Below are positions 8,843-16,811 of a stretch of DNA of 64,000 bases, piece by piece. Source of the DNA: Actinomycetes bacterium (GTDB lineage Bacteria; Actinomycetota; Thermoleophilia; RBG-16-64-13); assembly GCA_024637035.1 (NCBI GenBank), contig JAGXFW010000026.1:62001-126000 (forward strand), written 5' to 3'. The position numbers and the translations under genes were made by a program. The first letter of the stretch is position 1; the number at the start of each line of letters is the position of its first letter. The notes under the pieces are model-generated. The model was given only the letters and a program-made list of their open reading frames with translations, was not told the origin of the DNA and ran no database searches.

Positions 8843-9100
8843 CTAACGCCAGGCTTCAGGGATCTTGTTCACCTCGCGGATGACTTCCACCGACCACGGG
8901 ATGCCCAACCACTGACCCCGACCCAAACGGGGCCAGAGGCGGTCGGCATACTTGTCGGGGTCGCTCGACAGACGTACCTCGGCGTAGGCGGCGCGATACT
9001 TGCGCCGGCCGGGGCTGAGGTCGCGGATCACGATCTCGGTGACCTCGTCCTGGAGCACCGCTTCGGGCTCACCCAGGAAGAACGTATCGTACTCGATCAT
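8843..9100 (-). CDS. ppcC: Phenylphosphate carboxylase gamma subunit
   Basis: An 85-residue protein beginning MIEYDTFFLGE and ending in a Trp/Pro-rich tail (GIPWSVEVIREVNKIPEAW). Size, position between two ubiD-type genes and the central DLSPGRRKYRAAYAEVRL segment match the small subunit of phenylphosphate carboxylase, a family known essentially only from phenol-degrading anaerobes. In Thauera aromatica the two UbiD-like subunits plus the small subunit suffice for CO2 exchange on 4-hydroxybenzoate. The start at 9100 follows GAGAGGAGATGAG. It is the most specific marker in the window that this locus carboxylates a phenylphosphate. The family assignment is from memory of its features and should be confirmed by profile search. 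Confidence 0.78.
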   Translation of the reverse strand: MIEYDTFFLGEPEAVLQDEVTEIVIRDLSPGRRKYRAAYAEVRLSSDPDKYADRLWPRLGRGQWLGIPWSVEVIREVNKIPEAWR

Positions 9101-9137
9101 CTCATCTCCTCTCGAGGCGTGATCGCCAGCGGCGTCA

Positions 9138-10583
9138 CTACTCGCTGAAGCCGTAGTTGGTCCACTGGGCCAGCACTCTGTCCTGGATGTCCTGCGGGTA
9201 CACGGTGTTGAACGAGACCAGGATCGGTGTATCCGCCCGGCTCCAGTCGAGTGGGAACAGGCAGTCGAACAGCACCTTCGAGCCGCGCCCCACCTTGCGG
9301 TCCGCCGGCGAGGCGTACGGGTTGAGCGGCGTGCCTGCCGACTCGCGGTAGATGTGGATGTCGCGCGCCGGATCGCAGCGCGTAGAGAAGGCATGGATCA
9401 CTTCGTTCACGTTGTAGATGTCGACCGTCTGATCCACCACGATCACCTGGTGGAACCAGGGGCCGAGCTTGCTGCCGAACACGAGCTGAGCGATCTGCGA
9501 GGCGATGCCGCTGTACGCCGGCTTCGTGCCCACCACGACCAAGTGGTGCGTGGATTCGGGCAGCATGTACACACCGGTGATGGGGATGCCTTGGCTCCGC
9601 AGCAGCTTCTCCATCTCGAGTCCCAGCGAGAAGGAGCGGAGGAGCTGGCCCTCGTCGGTGGGGATGCCCATGTTCGACACGGCCACGATGGGCCGGTCGC
9701 GGTACGTGATGGCATGCACGCGGTACACGGCGCGGGGCTCGCGCGGCGAGGTGCGGTAGCCGGTGTACTCACCGAAGGGAGCCTCGAGCATGTTGATGCC
9801 GGGCAGCACTTCGCCCTCGATGATGATCTCGGCGCTGGCGGGCACCAGGAGGTCGTTGGTCTCGCACTTCACCAGTTCGACCGGCTCGCCCATCATCATG
9901 CCCGTGAACTGGTCCTCGGGTATGGGGGACGGAGCGCAGGCCGCGATGCCGCTCAGAGGGTCCATGCCGATGACCGTGGCGAAGGGCATGGGCTGGTTGC
10001 GCGGCACGTACTTGTTGTAGAACATCTTGCCCATGTCGCTGAAGGGCAGCACCGGGCCCGTCATGGTCTTCTCGTCGAACACCATCTGGCGGTACATGCC
10101 CCAGTTGACGTCACCGCTGTCCGGCTCGCGCGACACCACCATGTGCCAGGTGGCGAGGTAGCGGCCGCCGTCGCCGTCGTGCACCATCGGCGCGGGCAGG
10201 TCGAAGAGGTCGACGTCGTCACCGGTGATGATGTTCTGCTTGCACGGCGCGGCGTCACGTTCTACGACCACCGGCTGGATCGGGGCGCCGTTCGTGCGCT
10301 CCGTGTATACCCGACCGATCTCCGGGATGGAGGCATCCGGCGGCAGGCCGAGGGCCAGCGCCAACTTCGGGTAGGTCGCCAACGGGGCGCCCAAAGCCTC
10401 GAACCCCTCATATTCCTTGATGCTCTTGAAGTAGGGCGAGGGACCCTTCATCTCGCACACGCGGCGCACGATGGCGCCCATCTCCATGTCCCAGTCGACT
10501 TCCTGCTCTACGGTGACCAGGAGCCCGGCTTCGTCAAGCCCCTTGATGAACTCGCGGTTGTCTTTGTAGTACTTGTTCGCCAT
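9138..10583 (-). CDS. Phenylphosphate carboxylase UbiD-type subunit (alpha/beta)
   Basis: A 481-residue UbiD-family protein. The prFMN-binding Arg is in VNWGMYRQM and the catalytic pair in EAPFGEYTGY, so both Glu residues are present, followed by VVDQTVDIYNVNEV near the C-terminus. It is the larger of two near-equal carboxylase subunits, corresponding to PpcA or PpcB (about 54 and 53 kDa in Thauera); which is which cannot be settled by eye. The ATG at 10583 overlaps the stop of the delta-subunit gene by one base after AAAGGATGGGG, so the two are coupled. The reaction expected is phenylphosphate + CO2 -> 4-hydroxybenzoate + phosphate. Confidence 0.87.
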   Translation of the reverse strand: MANKYYKDNREFIKGLDEAGLLVTVEQEVDWDMEMGAIVRRVCEMKGPSPYFKSIKEYEGFEALGAPLATYPKLALALGLPPDASIPEIGRVYTERTNGAPIQPVVVERDAAPCKQNIITGDDVDLFDLPAPMVHDGDGGRYLATWHMVVSREPDSGDVNWGMYRQMVFDEKTMTGPVLPFSDMGKMFYNKYVPRNQPMPFATVIGMDPLSGIAACAPSPIPEDQFTGMMMGEPVELVKCETNDLLVPASAEIIIEGEVLPGINMLEAPFGEYTGYRTSPREPRAVYRVHAITYRDRPIVAVSNMGIPTDEGQLLRSFSLGLEMEKLLRSQGIPITGVYMLPESTHHLVVVGTKPAYSGIASQIAQLVFGSKLGPWFHQVIVVDQTVDIYNVNEVIHAFSTRCDPARDIHIYRESAGTPLNPYASPADRKVGRGSKVLFDCLFPLDWSRADTPILVSFNTVYPQDIQDRVLAQWTNYGFSE

Positions 10584-11125
10584 CAACCCCATCCTTTTGA
10601 GGAGACCTTGTCGACCAGACCTTGCCACTTGCCTTGCGCGCGCAGGATGAACTCGGCGAGCTCACGCAGCATGCCCTCGCCGCCCTTCCGTTCGGTGACC
10701 CAGTGCGAGATCTCCTGCACCTCGGGCACGCCGTTCGCGGGGCTCGCCGCGAACCCCACTTCCTTCATGACGCCGATGTCGATGATCTCGTCGCCCACGA
10801 AGCAGATCTCGTCGAAGCCGATGCCGCGCTCGGCGGCTACCTCTTCGAGCTTCGCCAGCTTGTTCTTGGCTTGGTACACGTTCTTCACGCCGATCTCGGC
10901 GGCACGGATGGCCGCGCTCTTCGACTTGCGCGTCATGAACGCCACGTCGACGCCCAGCATCATGAGGCAGTTGGCGCCGAACCCATCGTCGTGGTGGAAG
11001 GCCTGGAACTTCGTGCCTTCGTCGTTGTAGAGGATCATGCCGCTGGTGAGAACGCCGTGTACGTCGAGCACCACCAGCTTGATCTTCGCCGCTCTCTCTA
11101 CAGCGGTGTCTTTGTCCTTCTGCAT
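10583..11125 (-). CDS. ppcD: Phenylphosphate carboxylase delta subunit (HAD-type phosphatase)
   Basis: A 180-residue HAD-superfamily protein of the KdsC-like C0 type. It has the nucleophile motif LDVHGVLTSG (DxHG in place of the usual DxDG), FMTRKSKSA for motif II, Lys near KNVYQAKNK and VGDEIIDIGVMKEVG for motif IV. The 18-kDa delta subunit of Thauera phenylphosphate carboxylase is a phosphatase-family protein of this kind, thought to take part in phosphate release from phenylphosphate. I prefer the ATG at 11125 (10 bases after AAGGAGG) over the GTG at 11137 that overlaps the ribosome binding site. It is coupled to the UbiD gene downstream. Confidence 0.83.
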   Translation of the reverse strand: MQKDKDTAVERAAKIKLVVLDVHGVLTSGMILYNDEGTKFQAFHHDDGFGANCLMMLGVDVAFMTRKSKSAAIRAAEIGVKNVYQAKNKLAKLEEVAAERGIGFDEICFVGDEIIDIGVMKEVGFAASPANGVPEVQEISHWVTERKGGEGMLRELAEFILRAQGKWQGLVDKVSSKGWG

Positions 11126-11233
11126 GGTCGGCGTCACCTCCTTATCGCTTCACGGTCAGTCGATTGATGGTCGGTCGGTCCGCGGTCGGTGGCAGTCGAC
11201 CGGGTCGCATCTGGCGAGGACGGTAGCCGTCGC

Positions 11234-12649
11234 TCAGTCGAGCCCGAGCTCCGACCAGCGAGCCTTGATCGACTCCAGCACCTCGGGCGACATGCTCACT
11301 TCCACCGGCTTCTCCTTCCATTCGAAGGGGATGGTGGCGTCGAGGATGATGCGCGAGGTGATGAACTTGTTGTCGGCGTCGAGAGCGGGGTCGAGGGGGG
11401 TCGAGCGACCGCGGTTGATGATCTGGGTGCCACGCGCCGCGTCGTAGCGAGTGGCGAGCGCCCACCAGACCCGCTGCAGGTCGTCGGCCTGGATGTCGTG
11501 ATCGACGATGATCAGACCCTTCAGGCCGTACGTGCAGGTGTTGCTGGCGATGACAGCGGCCGCCACCTGGTTGGAGTGGCCGGGGTAGAGCTGCTTCACC
11601 GACACGATGGCCCAGAAGCGGCCGCAGGCCTCAGGCGGCATGTACACCGACTGGATGCCCGGGATGCCCATCTTGGTGAGTTCCGTCCACAGCGTGGCGT
11701 TGCGCACGAAGGCCAGCATCATGTGGTTGTCGTTGACGGGGCGGCCGACGGAGGCCGCCAGGAAGATCGGGTCGTTCCGGTGGTAGATGCGCTCCACGTC
11801 GATCGCCGGCTTCGACACCGGATGGTACAGCTCTTCCGTGTAGTAGCCCGTGTACTCGCCGAACGGACCCTCGGGGCGCAGGTTGTCGCCGTCGATGTAG
11901 CCCTCGAGCACCCACTCCGCCGTGGCGGGGATCGGTAGCCCGGTGAGGGGGGCCGTGACGATCTCAACCGGCTCGCCGCGCAGCGTGCCCACCACGTCAT
12001 ACTCGCTGGCGTTCTCGACCATCGCGCTCCCCGCCAGCATCAGCAGCGGGTCGCAACCGACGACCAGGCACACCGGCATCTTCTCGCCCTTCTTGCGGTA
12101 CTTCTGAAGGATACGGTCGCCGCGCTTGCCTTTGAGGATCTGGGCGCCCACCGTCTTGGCATCGAGCACCTGGCTGCGGTAGGTGCCCAGGTTGATCTCG
12201 CCGGTCTCGGGGTCGCGCACCACCATGAAACAGGCGGTGCCGATGTAGCGGCCGCCGTCTTTCTCGTAGAACTTGGGCGACGGGATCTTGTACACGTCGA
12301 TGTCGTCGCCCTCGATGATGTTCTCGAAGACGGGACCCGTCTCGATTTCTTTTGCCTTGATCAGTTCGCCCACGGAGAGCTTCATCCACTCATAGGAGAG
12401 CTCCACCATGCTCATGTCGACCCGGCGCCCGAGTACGGTGGCAAGCCGCCGCGTGTTGCTGTAGGCACCGAAGAACACCGAGTACGAGGGGTCGTGCCCC
12501 TTGATGTTCTCGAACAGGATCGCCGGCCCGTCCTTCTCCTCGACGAGCTTGGCGATGTGGCTCATCTCGAGATCCCAGTCGACCTCGGCGGTGACCCGCT
12601 TCAGGTCACCAGTCTTCTCAAGCTTGGCTACGAAGTCGCGAAGATCCAT
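11234..12649 (-). CDS. Phenylphosphate carboxylase UbiD-type subunit (alpha/beta), first gene of the carboxylase operon
   Basis: A 471-residue canonical UbiD protein. INLGTYRSQ carries the conserved Arg, EGPFGEYTGYY the two catalytic Glu residues, and the GLIIVDHDIQADDL and GRSTPLDPALD segments are family hallmarks. It pairs with the 481-residue homolog two genes downstream to form the two large subunits of a four-subunit phenylphosphate carboxylase. The ATG at 12649 has only a weak GGGGAT upstream. A strong promoter candidate lies 68-97 bases before it, so the carboxylase genes can be transcribed separately from the synthase genes upstream while sharing the same promoter type. Confidence 0.88.
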   Translation of the reverse strand: MDLRDFVAKLEKTGDLKRVTAEVDWDLEMSHIAKLVEEKDGPAILFENIKGHDPSYSVFFGAYSNTRRLATVLGRRVDMSMVELSYEWMKLSVGELIKAKEIETGPVFENIIEGDDIDVYKIPSPKFYEKDGGRYIGTACFMVVRDPETGEINLGTYRSQVLDAKTVGAQILKGKRGDRILQKYRKKGEKMPVCLVVGCDPLLMLAGSAMVENASEYDVVGTLRGEPVEIVTAPLTGLPIPATAEWVLEGYIDGDNLRPEGPFGEYTGYYTEELYHPVSKPAIDVERIYHRNDPIFLAASVGRPVNDNHMMLAFVRNATLWTELTKMGIPGIQSVYMPPEACGRFWAIVSVKQLYPGHSNQVAAAVIASNTCTYGLKGLIIVDHDIQADDLQRVWWALATRYDAARGTQIINRGRSTPLDPALDADNKFITSRIILDATIPFEWKEKPVEVSMSPEVLESIKARWSELGLD

Positions 12650-12716
12650 CTCTTATCCCCATTCCCTTGGTTCCGTCTCTTGCCGGACCGGCATCCCCCA
12701 CGGACCAAGTGCTCGG

Positions 12717-12746
12717 ACTCTACGCGGGGCGAGACCTTATGTCCAA
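12717..12746 (-). promoter_or_regulatory. Promoter of the carboxylase operon (TTGGAC-N18-TAGAGT)
   Basis: On the minus strand -35 TTGGAC (12746-12741), an 18-base spacer and -10 TAGAGT (12722-12717). The blocks AATTGGAC and GCGTAGAGTC are identical to those upstream of the phenylphosphate synthase operon at 16657-16686, with the same 18-base spacing. Identity at both elements inside otherwise different sequence argues for co-regulated promoters. An AT-rich tract upstream (12747-12780) contains CTTA-N9-TAAG, a possible LysR-type half-site pair. Confidence 0.68.
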
Positions 12747-12821
12747 TTCTTATTTCTTACTGAATATATAAGCTGAGTTATGGTTGAGGGGACGCCAACG
12801 CGGTGCGAGACCCGGGCGGAG

Positions 12822-13886
12822 TCACTTGATGCGCACGCCCGTGATCAGCTGGCTGACGATCCGGTCCATAGCGTCCTTCTTCTGCTCGGTCCTGCCTTCG
12901 TCCGCCTTCTTCGACCAGACAGACTCCGGGCGCACCTGAAGGATGATCACGTTTTCGGGAAAGGGCAGATCGGCGTCGATCGCGAACTCGATGTCGTACG
13001 GTTTGCCGTAGTACTTGTCGATCACCTTGCTGACCCGGCAGATCTCCGTCAGCTCCTCGGCGGTCACGCAGAAGTGTTCCCTGTCCTCGGCGGGCACGTC
13101 GACGAAGGCGCAGTCGCTCCCGCTGGCGTTGTAGACGCACATGACCTCTTTGCTGCCCTTGGTGCTCCGGATAGGGTTGAGCGTGACCTTGTCGACCAGG
13201 TAGTTGTCGGGCGTGACCAGTCCGCTGACGACGGCCTCGCCAAGCCCGTAGCTCACATCCACCGCGATCTTCGATCGGTCGCCGTTCAACGGGTTGAGCG
13301 TGAAGGAGACTCCGGATACCCGGGAGTTCACCATCTTCGGCACTCCGACCCCTATGTTGAGCAAGAATCCCCAGCCCTTGTTGAGGCGGTAGGTGATGGC
13401 CTCGACGTGGTACGCGCTCGCCCACGTCTTCTTGATGTACTCGATCAGGTCGCCCTCGCCGCGGATGTTCAGGTAGGTCTCCATCTGTCCGGGCATGGAG
13501 ACGGCACCGCTCGAGCGCACGGCCACGGGCACGTTCTCGGTATTCGACAACTCGCAGAGTCGCTGATAGGCGGCGCACGCCTCGTCGACGATGGCCGGCG
13601 GGACTTCCGCCTCGAGTATGAGCTTCACTGCGGCGTCGCTCGCCTCCTGGCAAGCCTCGAGTGTCGCCTCTCCGAGGGCGCTGAGGTAGGAGCCGAGCTC
13701 GCCTTTGATGCCGGTCTCCTCGATGAACATGTCGTTGGCGTGCAGTGTCAGAGCGAAGCCCGGACTCGTCCTGATGCCGCCTTTGAGCATCTCGCCGAGA
13801 TTGGCGTTCTTCTTCCCCACGAGCGGGAAGTCGCTGCCTTCCAGCTCCTCGTACCACAGCACTATGCGCTTCTCTTTGTCGGACAT
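12822..13886 (-). CDS. ppsB: Phenylphosphate synthase ATP-binding subunit (PEP-synthase N-terminal type)
   Basis: A 354-residue protein equivalent to the ATP-grasp N-terminal third of PEP synthase/PPDK: VGKKNANLGEML at the start, AVRSSGAVSMPGQMETYLNI around residue 125, the KMVNSRVSGVSFTLNPLNGD loop and the ATP/metal motif VIILQVRPESVWS near residue 320. In Thauera the 40-kDa subunit of phenylphosphate synthase has this composition and transfers the beta-phosphoryl group of ATP to the catalytic His on the partner subunit, with phenol as final acceptor. The partner gene is directly upstream. The start at 13886 follows GGGAGACGAGG. A diverged second copy is at 22698-23765. Confidence 0.86.
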   Translation of the reverse strand: MSDKEKRIVLWYEELEGSDFPLVGKKNANLGEMLKGGIRTSPGFALTLHANDMFIEETGIKGELGSYLSALGEATLEACQEASDAAVKLILEAEVPPAIVDEACAAYQRLCELSNTENVPVAVRSSGAVSMPGQMETYLNIRGEGDLIEYIKKTWASAYHVEAITYRLNKGWGFLLNIGVGVPKMVNSRVSGVSFTLNPLNGDRSKIAVDVSYGLGEAVVSGLVTPDNYLVDKVTLNPIRSTKGSKEVMCVYNASGSDCAFVDVPAEDREHFCVTAEELTEICRVSKVIDKYYGKPYDIEFAIDADLPFPENVIILQVRPESVWSKKADEGRTEQKKDAMDRIVSQLITGVRIK

Positions 13887-13957
13887 CGCGTATACCTCGT
13901 CTCCCTGGGTGGTCAGACGCCGCCGGCCAACGCCGGCGGCGTCCTCCGTCCAGTCGG

Positions 13958-15799
13958 TCAGGCTCTCTCGAGGATGGTCACACTGCCCGCGTCACCATCG
14001 ATGCGGACGAGGTCGCCCGTCTTGATGGTCGTTGTGCCTCTGCCGGTACCCACAACGGTGGGAAGGCCGTACTCGCGACACACGATGGCCGCGTGGCACA
14101 TCGCCCCGCCGACGTCGGTGACTGCGCCTGCGATCTTCGTGAAGGCAGGGGCCCAACTCGGCGAGGTGGTGGTGGCCACCAGGATCTCGCCCTCGAGTAG
14201 GCTGCTCAACTCCTTCGCCGACTTGATCACCCGAGCGCGACCTTCCACGACGCCCGATGAACCCGGGGCTCCCATGAGCTCCTCGACGCCGCCTTCGGTG
14301 ACCGCTTCCACGCCCTTGAGCCAGTTCTTCAACACCGACGTCGTCACGCCCCAGAGTACGATGCTGAAGGGCTCCGTGACCACATCAGGCGGCGTACCGA
14401 GTGCGGGCGGAGGCGACCACGCTTGGAACTTCTCCATGATGCCCTTGCGCCAGTCGATCTCTTTCTGCCAGTACGAGGGACCGCGGGCGATGGTGCCGGT
14501 GGCCCAGCTGGTGACGTGATCCCACAATGCGTCGCGGATCTCGCCGCGCTTGAGCAGCCAGATGTCTTCCCGGTCCTTGAAGAAGCCCGCACCCACCAGG
14601 ACATCCGACAGTTCCCGTATCTTGTTCCAGAAGATGCTATGGAACCAGTGCTCCACGTAGAAGAGATGGTCTTCCACGTAGGGGAACACGCGCTGGGCAA
14701 CGGCGAGCACCTGGTCGAACGCTTCCCTGTCGGCGTCGGTGCCGATCAGCGAACGGTACTCCTCGATCAGAGCCTCGCGCTCCTCGATGAGCTTCTCGGT
14801 GGGACGCCCCACCTGCTTGCCCGCCTTGATCGCTTCGATGTGCATCACGATCGAGGCGAAGGGCACGTCGAGGTCATCGTTCCAGGATGAATGGTGGTGG
14901 TACCACCCGGTGCCCGTGGAGATGTGGAACCACGGATAGCGAGCTTTCTCGAGTTCGTCGAGCCAGTACTTGCCGGCGGTGGTGTTCGCCATCTCGGTCA
15001 TGACGGCCGCGGAGCTCTTGTTGTCGATGAGCAACTGGTCGAGCCCGTTCTCGATGGCCAACTTCGCCAAACGGACAAGCTCGGAATCCGGCTTGTACAT
15101 GACTACATCGATGCCCGAGACCATCCGTGTGAGCGTCGAGATGGGGATGTCGGGGAATATCGTGTTGGCCGTGTTGATGAAGGTGACGTAGGCGGCGTAC
15201 CCGAGGTTCAAGAACTCGAAGTGGTACTGCCACACCTTCAGGCCCATGTTGATCAGCTCGTCGTACTTGGCAAGGAGTTCGTATCCGCTCCCGATACCGC
15301 GGTTCTCGAAGACCAGGGTCTCGTCTTCGACCTCGGGCAGGGGCTCGAACTTCACGGCCTCGAGCTCGACCAGAAGGCCGTTGACCTTGACCTTCCAGTC
15401 CTCGTAGAGACGGTCCCAGTTCTCGTAGTAGTAGCCGGCGCGCTTCATGAAGGTGGGCACCCGCCGGCCCACTTCTTCGGGGTCGGCCACGCCCACCGGC
15501 GTGATGTACACATGACCGTTGATGATGCGGTGGTCGATACCGAGCGCCGGAGGCATGAGGAACGTGCGCGTGTTGTTTTGAGAGAGCGCCAGGAACCAAG
15601 CCTCGTCCCAGATCAGATCGAACGGGTAGTGTGGCTCTGGGTAGTGCAGGCCGTCGTAGAACCACAGCTGACTCTCTTCGAACGCGGCGCGATCGGGATC
15701 GTCCTTGCTGAACTGGTAGTGGTACGGGTAGAGCCTCTCCCACCCCTCGGTGCCAGGGATCGCCTCTACGTCGTGCGGACTCATGAACTTGTCAGTCAT
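13958..15799 (-). CDS. ppsA: Phenylphosphate synthase catalytic subunit with swivelling phospho-His domain
   Basis: A 613-residue (about 70 kDa) protein. Most of it is a helical, Trp/Tyr-rich domain without counterpart in normal PEP synthase (for example PWFHISTGTGWYHHHSSW), presumably the phenol-binding part. The last 90 residues are the PEP-utilising mobile domain with GGAMCHAAIVCREYGLPTV, where the His is phosphorylated. It lacks the C-terminal PEP/pyruvate-binding barrel, as expected if the acceptor is phenol. Mass and domain content match PpsA of Thauera aromatica. It is transcribed after the two-fold barrel gene and before the ATP-binding subunit. A paralog is at 23785-25644. Confidence 0.87.
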   Translation of the reverse strand: MTDKFMSPHDVEAIPGTEGWERLYPYHYQFSKDDPDRAAFEESQLWFYDGLHYPEPHYPFDLIWDEAWFLALSQNNTRTFLMPPALGIDHRIINGHVYITPVGVADPEEVGRRVPTFMKRAGYYYENWDRLYEDWKVKVNGLLVELEAVKFEPLPEVEDETLVFENRGIGSGYELLAKYDELINMGLKVWQYHFEFLNLGYAAYVTFINTANTIFPDIPISTLTRMVSGIDVVMYKPDSELVRLAKLAIENGLDQLLIDNKSSAAVMTEMANTTAGKYWLDELEKARYPWFHISTGTGWYHHHSSWNDDLDVPFASIVMHIEAIKAGKQVGRPTEKLIEEREALIEEYRSLIGTDADREAFDQVLAVAQRVFPYVEDHLFYVEHWFHSIFWNKIRELSDVLVGAGFFKDREDIWLLKRGEIRDALWDHVTSWATGTIARGPSYWQKEIDWRKGIMEKFQAWSPPPALGTPPDVVTEPFSIVLWGVTTSVLKNWLKGVEAVTEGGVEELMGAPGSSGVVEGRARVIKSAKELSSLLEGEILVATTTSPSWAPAFTKIAGAVTDVGGAMCHAAIVCREYGLPTVVGTGRGTTTIKTGDLVRIDGDAGSVTILERA

Positions 15800-15833
15800 T
15801 CTTCCCCCTCGTTCTTGACCGGTTGCCTACCGA

Positions 15834-16481
15834 CTAGAGCGTGAACCACCTGGGTTCGTCGAAGCGCTCGGTAGTCCTCAAGATGCGACTCGCGTAGTTG
15901 GTGACGTAGTCCCTGCGCAGCACGTGGGTGAGTTCGCGATACGACGCGTTCTCGAGCAGGAACCCGATGTCCGCCGGGTCCTTGAACGTCAGTTCCGCCA
16001 CGATCTCGCTGATGCCTCCGATCAGCACGTTCCAGCCGCCGGTGAGTTCGAGGTACTCGATGCTCTCCAGCATGGGCACGTACCTATCGACGATGAAGCG
16101 CGCGTACTCGGCCCTCTTGCCGGGCAGGAGGTCGTAGTACAAGTTGTACTTCCACACGCCCTTCTGGATCTCGTACGGTACGTCGCGGGTGCGCCCCGTC
16201 GGCTGCATGATCTTGCTGCGGTAGCCGATCACGTGCTCCTTCAGATCGAGCACAAGATCGCGGTAGGCGGAGGAAGCCATGATGGCGGCAAGCTTCTCCA
16301 AAGACTCGACCCGTTTCACCGAGACGATGCGGGGCCCGAAGCCCACCTCCACGTAGTAGCCACCCACCGAGAGAAGCCCCATCTCGTTGCACTTCGGGAC
16401 GAAGGTGCGCGCGACGAAGGCCGAGTACTCGTCCTCCCTTCCATGAGGTATGTCCCACTCTTGGGTCATAAGAACCTGCAT
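15834..16481 (-). CDS. Two-fold dimeric alpha-beta barrel (NIPSNAP-like) protein, first gene of the phenylphosphate synthase operon
   Basis: A 215-residue protein made of two similar halves. Residues 8-100 (WDIPHGREDEYSAFVARTFV ... SSAYRDLVLDLKEHVIGY) and residues 112-205 (YDLLPGKRAEYARFIVDRYV ... NASYRELTHVLRRDYVTNY) share order and spacing, as in tandem ferredoxin-like/NIPSNAP domains that bind small hydrophobic molecules. In Thauera the third synthase subunit (about 24 kDa) contains CBS domains; I see none here. Its strong ribosome site (AAGGAGGAGGGCAC) and lead position in the operon suggest a stoichiometric partner, perhaps a phenol-binding or regulatory subunit. The function is inferred. 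Confidence 0.65.
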   Translation of the reverse strand: MQVLMTQEWDIPHGREDEYSAFVARTFVPKCNEMGLLSVGGYYVEVGFGPRIVSVKRVESLEKLAAIMASSAYRDLVLDLKEHVIGYRSKIMQPTGRTRDVPYEIQKGVWKYNLYYDLLPGKRAEYARFIVDRYVPMLESIEYLELTGGWNVLIGGISEIVAELTFKDPADIGFLLENASYRELTHVLRRDYVTNYASRILRTTERFDEPRWFTL

Positions 16482-16656
16482 GTGCCCTCCTCCTTGGAAT
16501 CAACGGGTACAGGAGGGGAGGGGAAGAGCGGAATGCGGATGCCCCCACGCGTGTCTCCCCCTTGCGGACGGCTCTGTCGGCACCCGCCGTCCCGATCCCC
16601 TCGCGCCGGCCCCCCGGCCTGGCACGTCGCGACCTGGCTTGATCGCATTCTCTATG

Positions 16657-16686
16657 ACTCTACGCCGGGGGTCAGCCACCGTCCAA
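16657..16686 (-). promoter_or_regulatory. Promoter of the phenylphosphate synthase operon (TTGGAC-N18-TAGAGT)
   Basis: Minus-strand -35 TTGGAC (16686-16681), an 18-base spacer and -10 TAGAGT (16662-16657). The -35 lies inside a perfect 12-base palindrome GTCCAATTGGAC (16681-16692). The copy before the carboxylase operon shares AATTGGAC but not the full palindrome. The predicted leader is about 165 bases to the start at 16481. See the matching promoter at 12717-12746. Confidence 0.66.
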
Positions 16687-16757
16687 TTGGACTTCCTGAC
16701 GCAAGTCATAAACTTCTGTATGCTTATCCATTCTCGGTGCGACTATCAGCAGCTGTA

Positions 16758-16793
16758 GGATCTCTTCCATAGATTAGCTTATGGATCAGATCC
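16758..16793. promoter_or_regulatory. Long interrupted palindrome, candidate LysR operator
   Basis: Two nested inverted repeats share one centre (16775.5): GGATCT (16758-16763) with AGATCC (16788-16793), and TCCATA (16766-16771) with TATGGA (16780-16785). It ends 18 bases before the LysR start and lies about 72 bases upstream of the -35 box of the divergent synthase promoter, the usual place for a LysR-type recognition site with autoregulation. Confidence 0.6.
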
Positions 16794-16811
16794 CGAGGCG
16801 GGCGGCCAACG

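Noticed and set aside
9354-11030. 558-codon plus-strand open frame
   Set aside because: It lies antisense over a clear UbiD gene and the delta-subunit gene, and its composition (His/Val/Arg/Asp-rich) is that of a reverse-complement shadow.
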